This document shows, one piece after another, positions 1 to 6,782 of a stretch of DNA of 8,343 bases (position 1 is its first letter; each line of letters opens with the position of its first letter). The translations under genes and the position numbers were made by a program. Source of the DNA: JBCCYM01 sp039190005. GTDB lineage: Bacteria > Pseudomonadota > Gammaproteobacteria > UBA12402. The stretch spans positions 1 to 8,343 of the forward strand of contig JBCCYM010000072.1 of the NCBI GenBank assembly GCA_039190005.1, written 5' to 3'. A model generated the notes under the pieces. It was given only the letters and a program-made list of their open reading frames with translations, made no database searches and was not told where the DNA came from.

Positions 1-2334
1 ACTGGGCTGTTGCATGTCATTGGTTGGATATTATTACTGCCACTGTGGTTGATTTTTTTAATCATCGCCATTGTATTCAATATTGATAAGTTACGCCGCA
101 AATTTTTAACAGAACGGCTGTGGAAGATCGCGCGCAAAATTATGCCGCCGATGAGTCAAACGGAAAAAGAAGCTTTAGAAGCCGGTGGTGTTTGGTGGGA
201 AGGTGATTTATTCAAAGGGCAACCTGATTGGCACAAATTGCATGGCATAAGCATGCCAACATTGCGACAGGAAGAACAGGATTTTCTTGATAATCAAGTG
301 ATGACTTTATGTCACATGATTGATGATTGGCATATTATGTACGAACGTCATGATTTATCGCCGGAAATGTGGGCGTATATCAAAAAAGAACGTTTTTTTG
401 CCATGGCTATCCCCAAAAAATATGGCGGATTAGAATTTTCTACCACCATGCATATGCGGGTGATTAATCAATTGGCAAGTTGCAGTATGAGCGCGGCTGT
501 TGATGTGATGGTGCCAAATTCCTTAGGTCCAGCGGAACTGTTAATGCATTATGGTAGTGAAGAACAGCGGCAACAGTATTTGCCTAAATTGGCAAGTGGT
601 GAGCATATTCCTTGTTTCGCGCTAACTTCTGCCGAAGTTGGTAGTGATGCTGCTGGGATGCGTGATCATGGCATTATTTGCTATGGTGACTATCAAGGTG
701 AACAGGTATTGGGAATGCGTGTCACCTGGAATAAACGCTATATCACGCTGGCACCTATTGCCACACTTTTAGGTTTGGCTATTAAACTCTATGACCCCGA
801 TCATTTACTTGGCGATGAAGAAGATTTAGGTATTACCGTTTGTTTAGTACCAACTAGTCATCCTGGTGTTGAAACAGGACGGCGTCATTTTCCGGTGTAT
901 CATGCTTTTCTTAATGGGCCGACACAAGGTAAAGATGTTTTTATGCCACTGGATTTTATTATTGGCGGCAAAGAGAATGTGGGTAACGGTTGGCGTATGT
1001 TGATGGAGTCTTTATCAGTCGGTCGCGGGACGTCACTGCCGTCATTAGTTATTGCTGGCATGAAATTGTTTTATCGCACGACTGGCGCTTATGCGAAAAT
1101 ACGTGAACAGTTTAACGTATCTATCGGAAAATTTGAGGGTGTTGCTGATAAAATGGGCGAGATAGCCGGCTTGACTTATTTAGCCAACGCGACCGCTTGG
1201 ATGACCGTAGCCGGTATTGATTTAGGTAAAAAACCGTCACTGTGTTCAGCCATTTCTAAATATCATACTACGGAAATAGCGCGTATAGTCGGTAATAATG
1301 CCATGGATATTCACGCGGGTCGTGGTGTGCAGGCGGGACCACGTAATTGTGTATTAAATAATTTTATGGCATTGCCAGTGGGTATTACCGTTGAAGGCGC
1401 TAATATTTTAACCCGTAATTTGATTATTTTTGGTCAAGGCGCGATACGTTGCCACCCGTATGTTTACCAAGAAATGCAAGCCTTAAATGATCCGGATGAA
1501 CAGCAGAGTTTGCTTAAGTTTGATACGCTTATGACCCAGCATTTTAATTATATTATTGGTAATATTGCTCGTTGTTTTTTACATGGCCTTGGTGTTGGTC
1601 GTTTTATGACTAAAACGCCGATACGAGGTATATTAAAACCTTATTACCAACGCTTATCACGTTTGAGCGCGGCTTTGGCCTTGTGCGCGGATATCTCTAT
1701 GAGTTTATTAGGTGGTGATTTAAAGCGTAAGGAAAGTATCTCCGCGCGTCTGGGTGATATATTGAGCTATCTTTTTATGGCTTCGGCGGCAGTGAAGTAT
1801 TATCAAACCTATGAGCATGATGACCATGATTTGTGTCATGTGCAGTGGTGTTTACAATATTGTATTTATCAAACTCAGGAAGCGTTAATGGGTTTATTTG
1901 ATAATTTCCCCCGTCGATTTGTTGCCCACGCGTTACGCTTTATTATCTTTCCTTTTGGTCGTCGTTATCATCTGCCTAGCGATAAATTAACCCATCAATT
2001 AGCTGATATCATGATGCGCCCATCACCATTTCGTGAGCGCATAACGCAATATTGCTATATTGACTCACGCGCGGATAGCGCGACAGGACGTGTCGAACAG
2101 GCTTTCAAAAAAATGATTGAACTTGAACCATTACTGAAAAAAATAAAACAGGCAATTAAACAGGGTAAAATGATGTCAGGATTAGACATGAGTCAGCGAC
2201 TCGATAACGCGATGACTGCTGGTATTATTAATGAAAACGAGCGTCAAAGTTTAGAAGCTTTTGAAGCTATGCGTTTGGACGCGCTTCAAGTTGATGATTT
2301 TGACGCCGATTATTTTAAGGTGAAACAACCATGA
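1..2334 (+). CDS. fadE: FadE-type acyl-CoA dehydrogenase, membrane-anchored (5' partial)
   Basis: Catalyses the first, FAD-dependent step of beta-oxidation, converting acyl-CoA to trans-2-enoyl-CoA, probably at the inner face of the cytoplasmic membrane. The frame is open to the first base and has no ATG near the edge. The earliest start-like codon, TTG at 10, falls inside a hydrophobic segment, so the true start is upstream; alignment from memory to E. coli FadE (814 aa) suggests about 30-35 residues are missing. Residues are counted from base 10. A membrane segment spans 2-24, followed by basic residues. MPPMS-TEKEA (45-55) and WWEGDLF (62-68) match FadE closely. FALTSAEVGSDAA (203-215) is the flavin/substrate signature of the acyl-CoA dehydrogenase fold. 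The Glu of VEGANILTR (E462) aligns with the catalytic base of the family. The FadE-specific C-terminal domain (PF09317 type) follows to about 760. The stop overlaps the next gene by four bases (ATGA). Confidence 0.95.
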   Translation, partial: TGLLHVIGWILLLPLWLIFLIIAIVFNIDKLRRKFLTERLWKIARKIMPPMSQTEKEALEAGGVWWEGDLFKGQPDWHKLHGISMPTLRQEEQDFLDNQVMTLCHMIDDWHIMYERHDLSPEMWAYIKKERFFAMAIPKKYGGLEFSTTMHMRVINQLASCSMSAAVDVMVPNSLGPAELLMHYGSEEQRQQYLPKLASGEHIPCFALTSAEVGSDAAGMRDHGIICYGDYQGEQVLGMRVTWNKRYITLAPIATLLGLAIKLYDPDHLLGDEEDLGITVCLVPTSHPGVETGRRHFPVYHAFLNGPTQGKDVFMPLDFIIGGKENVGNGWRMLMESLSVGRGTSLPSLVIAGMKLFYRTTGAYAKIREQFNVSIGKFEGVADKMGEIAGLTYLANATAWMTVAGIDLGKKPSLCSAISKYHTTEIARIVGNNAMDIHAGRGVQAGPRNCVLNNFMALPVGITVEGANILTRNLIIFGQGAIRCHPYVYQEMQALNDPDEQQSLLKFDTLMTQHFNYIIGNIARCFLHGLGVGRFMTKTPIRGILKPYYQRLSRLSAALALCADISMSLLGGDLKRKESISARLGDILSYLFMASAAVKYYQTYEHDDHDLCHVQWCLQYCIYQTQEALMGLFDNFPRRFVAHALRFIIFPFGRRYHLPSDKLTHQLADIMMRPSPFRERITQYCYIDSRADSATGRVEQAFKKMIELEPLLKKIKQAIKQGKMMSGLDMSQRLDNAMTAGIINENERQSLEAFEAMRLDALQVDDFDADYFKVKQP

Positions 2335-3638
2335 CAACTCAACAAATCACAGGTCGTAATGTGTATATTATTGATGGCGTTCGCACGCCATTTTTAAAAG
2401 CTAGGGGTATTGGTCCATTCTCCGCCACTGAATTGGGACTTTATGCCGCTAGAGAATTACTATTAAGAATGCCTTTTGCCGCCAGTGAGCTTGATGAAGT
2501 CATTGCCGGTTGTATGGTGCCGCGTGAAGATGAAGCCAACATCGCGCGCATTATCGCCTTGCGTTTAGGCTGTGGCCATTATATGCCGGCTTGGACCGTC
2601 CAGCGTAACTGTGCGTCAGGTATGCAGGCTTTGGACTGCGCGTTTAAAGATATTGCCAGTGGCCGTCATGATCTGGTGTTGGCGGGTGGTACTGAAGCCA
2701 TGAGTCACGCGCCATTGATTTATAAAAATAAAGCTGTGCATTGGTTTGCCGGATTGATGCGCAGTAAAACAAAACTGCAACGATTAAAACAGTTGACACG
2801 TCTGCCATTGATGAGTTTATTGAATCCAACTGTCGCGTTGATTTGTGGGTTAACGGATCCAGTGGTGGGTTTGGGTATGGGGCAGACGGCTGAAGTCTTG
2901 GCAAACAAGTTTGCCATTACCCGTGAAACGATGGATCAATTTGCCTGTCAAAGTCATCAACGATTGGCGGCAGCGTTTGATGAAGGGCGCATGGATGAGG
3001 TGATACCAATTTATGATAAAAACGGTCAGGCTTATGAAGTTGATACTGGCTTGCGCCGTGATACGACGATGGAAAATCTCGCGAAACTAAAACCGATTTT
3101 TGATAGAAATTATGGGCATGTGACTGCCGGTAATAGTTCGCAAGTTACCGATGGCGCTTGCTTTTTAATGTTAGCCAGTGAGGACGCAGTAAAAAAATAC
3201 AATTTGCCAATAGTAGCGGAAATTAAAGACGCACAATGGGCGGCCTGTAATCCCGCTGAAATGGGATTGGGGCCGGTATACGCCACAACACCGCTACTAC
3301 AACGGCAGCAATTGGCAATCGATGCTGTTGACTATTGGGAAATCAATGAAGCCTTTGCCGCTCAGGTATTAGCTTGTATTGCCGCTTGGCAGGATGATCA
3401 ATTCTGTCGTGATGAATTGGGTTTGGCATCAGCTTTGGGGGAACTCGATCAAAGTCGTTTAAATATTGATGGTGGCGCGGTTGCCGCGGGTCATCCGGTT
3501 GGCGCCAGTGGGGCACGTATTGTGTTGCGTTTGATAAAGACCTTGCGGCGACAACAAGCAAAGAGAGGTATTGCCGCGATTTGTGTTGGTGGCGGGCAGG
3601 GCGGTGCCATGTTAATTGAAAATGTATCAACTAGATGA
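2331..3638 (+). CDS. Acetyl-CoA acyltransferase (thiolase), FadI-like length
   Basis: Performs the last step of beta-oxidation: thiolytic cleavage of 3-ketoacyl-CoA by CoA, giving acetyl-CoA and a shortened acyl-CoA. The 435-residue length equals FadI (436 in E. coli) and exceeds FadA/AtoB (about 390). The nucleophile C94 is in RNCASGMQA, GGTEAMSHAP is at 119-128, NEAF at 339-342, the active-site H388 in GHPVGASG, and the second catalytic C418 in CVGGGQGGAM. All expected catalytic residues are present. A basic and hydrophobic insert at about 130-182 (KLQRLKQLTRLPLMSLL) corresponds to the extra loop of FadI and of mitochondrial trifunctional-protein beta subunits. NEAF and CVGGGQG, however, resemble FadA/AtoB rather than the HEAF and CAAGG of FadI, so no symbol is assigned. 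The ATG at 2331 overlaps the fadE stop, with AAGG at 2317-2320 as a possible ribosome site, implying translational coupling. It probably forms a complex with the downstream FadJ-like protein (inference). Confidence 0.92.
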   Translation: MTTQQITGRNVYIIDGVRTPFLKARGIGPFSATELGLYAARELLLRMPFAASELDEVIAGCMVPREDEANIARIIALRLGCGHYMPAWTVQRNCASGMQALDCAFKDIASGRHDLVLAGGTEAMSHAPLIYKNKAVHWFAGLMRSKTKLQRLKQLTRLPLMSLLNPTVALICGLTDPVVGLGMGQTAEVLANKFAITRETMDQFACQSHQRLAAAFDEGRMDEVIPIYDKNGQAYEVDTGLRRDTTMENLAKLKPIFDRNYGHVTAGNSSQVTDGACFLMLASEDAVKKYNLPIVAEIKDAQWAACNPAEMGLGPVYATTPLLQRQQLAIDAVDYWEINEAFAAQVLACIAAWQDDQFCRDELGLASALGELDQSRLNIDGGAVAAGHPVGASGARIVLRLIKTLRRQQAKRGIAAICVGGGQGGAMLIENVSTR

Positions 3639-3640
3639 GG
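3637..3640 (+). promoter_or_regulatory. Ribosome binding site of the fadJ-like gene, overlapping the thiolase stop
   Basis: GAGG shares its first two bases with the thiolase stop codon TGA (3636-3638) and sits 7 bases before the ATG at 3648. This is the clearest Shine-Dalgarno match in the window and supports that start. It also places the site where ribosomes finishing the thiolase would terminate. Confidence 0.6.
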
Positions 3641-3647
3641 TTAAACT

Positions 3648-5693
3648 ATGACATATCACCATTGGAAATTTGAACAAGATCAACAGGGCTTATGCTGGTT
3701 ATGGATGGATCGACAAGAAAAGTCAGCAAATACCATCAATGCTGATGTGTTACAGGAATTTGACCAGTTGCTTGATGAAATCAGTCAAAATACATCATGC
3801 CAAGGGTTGATTATTGGTTCAGCAAAATCTTCCGGTTTTATTATGGGCGCTGATATTGAAAGTTTTACTAAACTTGAAAGTTCAGAGCAAGCGTATACGA
3901 TGATTCGCCAAGCGCAAGCTGTTTTTGATAAGTTATCGCGTTTAAAACTACCAACAGTGGCCATGATTAAAGGTTTTTGCTTGGGTGGTGGCACGGAATT
4001 GGCATTGGCCTGTCGTTATCGGGTGGCTGAAGAGAGTCGCAAGACACGCATTGGTTTGCCTGAAGTCAAATTAGGTATTCATCCCGGCTGGGGGGGCACG
4101 GTACGCGCGCCAGGTGTAATGGGGGGATTAAAAGCGATGGATTTAATTTTAAGTGGTCGCATGCTTAGCGGTAAACAAGCGCAGCGTTTTAATTTGGTCA
4201 ATGTCGCTGTACCAGAACGTCATTTAAAACGTGCGGCGGCAATGGTTGCGCTCAAGCAAGTTAAGCTTAAAACACGTCCTGGATTATTGGATTATTGGAG
4301 TAATTTTTTACCTTTGCGCTTATTATTTGCCCGGGTAATTGGCAAAAAAATAGCGCTTAAAGCAAGACAAGCGCATTATCCCGCGCCTTACGCGGCACTA
4401 GCTAATTGGCGACGTTTTGGCGCTTCAAGACGAAAAGCGGCTTTTGAAGCGGAAGCGCGATCGGTGTCCGAACTCATTGTCAGCGCGACCGCGCGAAATT
4501 TAATCCGCGTATTTTTTCTTCAAAATAAGATGAAGAAATTGTCAAAAGCATCTGATTTTAAAGCAAAACATGTGCATGTCATTGGCGCTGGCACGATGGG
4601 GGGGGATATTGCCGCCTGGTGTGCGCTTAAGGGGATGACGGTTACCTTGCAAGATAGGGAAGCAAAATTTATCGCGCCGGCGATACAACGGGCTAGAGCG
4701 TATTTCACTAAAAAAATGAAAAGTCCAAGAGCTGTTAATCCCATTATGGATCGGCTGATACCTGATATTGAGGGGCGAGGTATTCAGCGCGCGGATGTGG
4801 TGATTGAAGCCATTTTTGAAGATTTAGCCACTAAGCAGGAATTGTTTAAACATCTGGAAACGCGAATGAAGCCGGACGCGATTATGGCAACTAATACTTC
4901 AGGTATTTTATTAGAAGACATTAATAAAGTTCTAAATAATAAAGAAAGATTGGTCGGGATACATTTTTTTAATCCAGTCACGATGATGCCGTTGATTGAA
5001 GTTGTGCAAGGTCAACAAACCGATCAAACGATTGTCGAAAAAACGCTGGCATTTGCTGGTCAACTTGGTAAACAACCAATTGTTGTTAAAAGCAGTCCGG
5101 GCTTTTTGGTCAATCGGTGTTTAATGCCGTATTTGATGGAAGCGATTGAATTATTGGATGAGGGAGTTGCTGTGACTACAATTGATCATGCCGCCAAAGA
5201 TTTTGGCATGCCGATGGGGCCGATTGAATTGGCTGATACGGTTGGTTTGGATATTTGTCTGCACGTTGCTGAAAATTTAACCCAACATTATGGTGGTACA
5301 GTACCTGAAAAACTTAAACAGCTTATTGATGCCGGTCATTTAGGTAAAAAAACCGGTGCCGGATTTTATCAATTTAAAAAAGGTAAAATTTTTAAACCCA
5401 CTGCTGAATTTGATAAGGGTAATGCTAATATAAGTGCTGAAGATATTCAGAATCGACTTATTTTGCGTATGGTCAATGAATGTGCTGCCTGCTTACGAGA
5501 AGATATTATTGACGACAAAGACTTTGTTGATGCCGGCATGATTTTCGGTACCGGTTTCGCGCCATTTCGTGGCGGTCCCATGCACTATGCCGACAAAGAA
5601 GGCTTGGATGCTATTGTGTCGCGTTTACGGCAATACGCGGATACTTGTGGTGATCATTTTACACCAGATGCTTATTTTGAACAGATAGCATGA
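3648..5693 (+). CDS. fadJ: FadJ-like bifunctional enoyl-CoA hydratase / 3-hydroxyacyl-CoA dehydrogenase
   Basis: Carries the two middle steps of beta-oxidation: hydration of trans-2-enoyl-CoA, then NAD-dependent oxidation of L-3-hydroxyacyl-CoA. The N-terminal crotonase domain (about 1-190) has the GADI oxyanion-hole segment (67-70) and both catalytic glutamates, E117 in LGGGTE and E139 in GLPEVKLG. A linker containing HYPAP leads to the dehydrogenase domain, which starts with VIGAGTMGG; the NAD-binding GxGxxG is at 313-318. The catalytic His/Glu pair is H439 (GIHFFNPV) and E451 (PLIEVV). C-terminal dehydrogenase subdomains follow, with SPGFLVNR, MPMGPIEL and GFAPFRGGP. Text resembling FadJ but not FadB includes ELALAC, the segment before HYPAP, and the FTPD end. 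At 681 residues it is shorter than E. coli FadJ (714), mostly at the C-terminus and in the linker, with no key residue lost. It contains three long G tracts (see repeats). FadJ rather than FadB is a judgement from remembered sequences. Confidence 0.93.
   Translation: MTYHHWKFEQDQQGLCWLWMDRQEKSANTINADVLQEFDQLLDEISQNTSCQGLIIGSAKSSGFIMGADIESFTKLESSEQAYTMIRQAQAVFDKLSRLKLPTVAMIKGFCLGGGTELALACRYRVAEESRKTRIGLPEVKLGIHPGWGGTVRAPGVMGGLKAMDLILSGRMLSGKQAQRFNLVNVAVPERHLKRAAAMVALKQVKLKTRPGLLDYWSNFLPLRLLFARVIGKKIALKARQAHYPAPYAALANWRRFGASRRKAAFEAEARSVSELIVSATARNLIRVFFLQNKMKKLSKASDFKAKHVHVIGAGTMGGDIAAWCALKGMTVTLQDREAKFIAPAIQRARAYFTKKMKSPRAVNPIMDRLIPDIEGRGIQRADVVIEAIFEDLATKQELFKHLETRMKPDAIMATNTSGILLEDINKVLNNKERLVGIHFFNPVTMMPLIEVVQGQQTDQTIVEKTLAFAGQLGKQPIVVKSSPGFLVNRCLMPYLMEAIELLDEGVAVTTIDHAAKDFGMPMGPIELADTVGLDICLHVAENLTQHYGGTVPEKLKQLIDAGHLGKKTGAGFYQFKKGKIFKPTAEFDKGNANISAEDIQNRLILRMVNECAACLREDIIDDKDFVDAGMIFGTGFAPFRGGPMHYADKEGLDAIVSRLRQYADTCGDHFTPDAYFEQIA
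4090..4096 (+). repeat. G7 homopolymer in the hydratase domain
   Basis: Seven consecutive G cover the end of a Trp codon, a GGG and most of a GGC codon (W-G-G, residues 148-150). A second tract, G6, begins 25 bases after this one ends, at 4121-4126, also over a Gly-Gly pair. Such tracts are prone to slippage. No other gene in the window was seen to have a G run of six or more. Confidence 0.9.
4598..4605 (+). repeat. G8 homopolymer in the NAD-binding motif
   Basis: Eight consecutive G span ATG-GGG-GGG-GAT (M317-G318-G319-D320), the end of the Rossmann GxGxMGG motif. The frame is intact at eight. One extra G would lead to TAA at 4628-4630, and one fewer to TGA at 4636-4638, so either slip would release a hydratase-only protein of about 330 residues. 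Confidence 0.9.
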
Positions 5694-5702
5694 TAATGAC
5701 GT

Positions 5703-6764
5703 ATGTCTGCAAAATTGATTGATGATCGGGAACGTCTAAGGAAAGTTGTATTATTGCCACACAATCCAAATTGGCGGCAACAATTCGCGCGTGAAGCATC
5801 AATACTGGAAAAAATACTGGGTAATAATTGTCAAGCGATTCATCATATTGGCAGTACCGCTATTCCTGATATGCCGGCTAAACCCATTATTGATATTCTC
5901 ATTGTTGTATATGACTTGACAAAAGTCGATCAGTTGAATGCTTTATTTGAACAACAGGCTTATCAATGTATGGGCGAATATGGTATGGCTGGCCGTCGTT
6001 TTTATTGGAAAGGAACACCGGATTGTCACACCTATCATATTCACTTATTCGCGCGAGGTAATTCAGAAATAGATCGCCATTTAGCGTTTAAAAGTTATTT
6101 AATCCAGCATAACGATATTGCCTCAGGATACGCGACAATTAAACGCTGTTTAGCGCGACAATTTGCTGATGATATAGAAAATTATGTCGATGGCAAAGAA
6201 TCGTTTATACGGATGATTGATTATAAAACAGGTCATGCCAAACCCGATCAGTTAGCCGCCAAAGATGATATTGTATTGGAGGATTATAATCCAGCATGGC
6301 AAAAATTAGCGCAGGCTGAAATACAGGCAATTCAAGAAAGTATTGCTTTGCCTTATAAGGCGATTGAGCATCTGGGTAGCACAGCAGTCAATGGTTTAAA
6401 AGCTAAACCCATTATTGATATTTTTATTACTTTGGATTCAATGACTACAGCTAAACAATGGATAAAACCATTAGAAGCACTGGGGTATTGCTATTGGTAT
6501 GATAATCCGGATAATGCTCATCATCGGTTTTTTAAGGGCATGCCACCTTTTGGATTAAAGAGAACGCATCATGCGCATATCATGGCATTTGGAGAAGATT
6601 TTAAACAGCGCGTGGCTTTTAGAGATAAGCTTAGAAAAGACTCGATATTACGACAAAAATACGAACAGCTTAAATGTCAGTTAGCAGAAGATTATCCTTA
6701 TGATCGTGAAGCTTATACTGCCGCTAAGGAAGATTTTGTAAAATGTGTATTGAAAATGACTTAA
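5703..6764 (+). CDS. Tandem GrpB (UPF0157) domain protein
   Basis: Two copies of the GrpB/UPF0157 domain, which has a nucleotidyltransferase-like fold, are fused; a single-domain member is usually about 170 residues. Copy 1 is about 12-172 and copy 2 about 188-350. The hallmark appears as HIGSTA (48-53) with AKPIIDI (59-65), and again as HLGSTA (223-228) with AKPIIDI (234-240), at a constant offset of 175 residues. Each copy also ends with a His-rich strand (YHIHLF at 111-116; HHAHIM at 289-294), an F-R/K helix and a final K-E/D-F segment. The consensus PGL between the motifs is altered differently in each copy (PDM, NGL). An in-frame TGA at 5697-5699 makes the ATG at 5703 the first possible ATG start. 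No good Shine-Dalgarno is visible, and the 9-base gap suggests reinitiation after fadJ. Biochemical function is unknown. GrpB domains occur fused to dephospho-CoA kinase in actinobacteria, so a CoA-related role is conceivable (inference). Confidence 0.88.
   Translation: MSAKLIDDRERLRKVVLLPHNPNWRQQFAREASILEKILGNNCQAIHHIGSTAIPDMPAKPIIDILIVVYDLTKVDQLNALFEQQAYQCMGEYGMAGRRFYWKGTPDCHTYHIHLFARGNSEIDRHLAFKSYLIQHNDIASGYATIKRCLARQFADDIENYVDGKESFIRMIDYKTGHAKPDQLAAKDDIVLEDYNPAWQKLAQAEIQAIQESIALPYKAIEHLGSTAVNGLKAKPIIDIFITLDSMTTAKQWIKPLEALGYCYWYDNPDNAHHRFFKGMPPFGLKRTHHAHIMAFGEDFKQRVAFRDKLRKDSILRQKYEQLKCQLAEDYPYDREAYTAAKEDFVKCVLKMT
5877..5897 (+). repeat. 21-base exact repeat, copy 1 (GrpB domain 1)
   Basis: A 21-base word encoding AKPIIDI is repeated exactly at 6402-6422, offset 525 bases (175 codons). 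It marks the same point in both domain copies. The flanking DNA is much more diverged, so this probably reflects strong constraint on the motif, or local gene conversion, rather than a very recent duplication. Confidence 0.85.
6402..6422 (+). repeat. 21-base exact repeat, copy 2 (GrpB domain 2)
   Basis: Second copy of the word at 5877-5897, in the same codon phase, encoding AKPIIDI of the second GrpB domain. Confidence 0.85.
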
Positions 6765-6782
6765 ATATTTTGTATTGAAACT

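Noticed and set aside
10..12. TTG at 10 as the true start of fadE.
   Set aside because: It falls within a membrane segment, the frame is open upstream, and FadE relatives have additional N-terminal hydrophobic residues.
2644..3630. Several reverse-strand frames of 65-95 codons inside the thiolase gene.
   Set aside because: They are shadows of a well-supported gene, with no family resemblance in their translations.
3785..4981. Reverse-strand frames of 65-74 codons inside the fadJ-like gene.
   Set aside because: They lie opposite conserved catalytic motifs and show no protein-like features of their own.
6763..6770. Palindrome AAATATTT after the GrpB gene as a terminator.
   Set aside because: It has no loop, no G-C pairs and no following U-run.
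6736..6782. Possible internal promoter for the BBE-like gene (TTGAAA at 6750-6755 with TATTGA 17 bases later).
   Set aside because: The -10 matches only at its first three bases and lies too close to the ATG for a normal leader.
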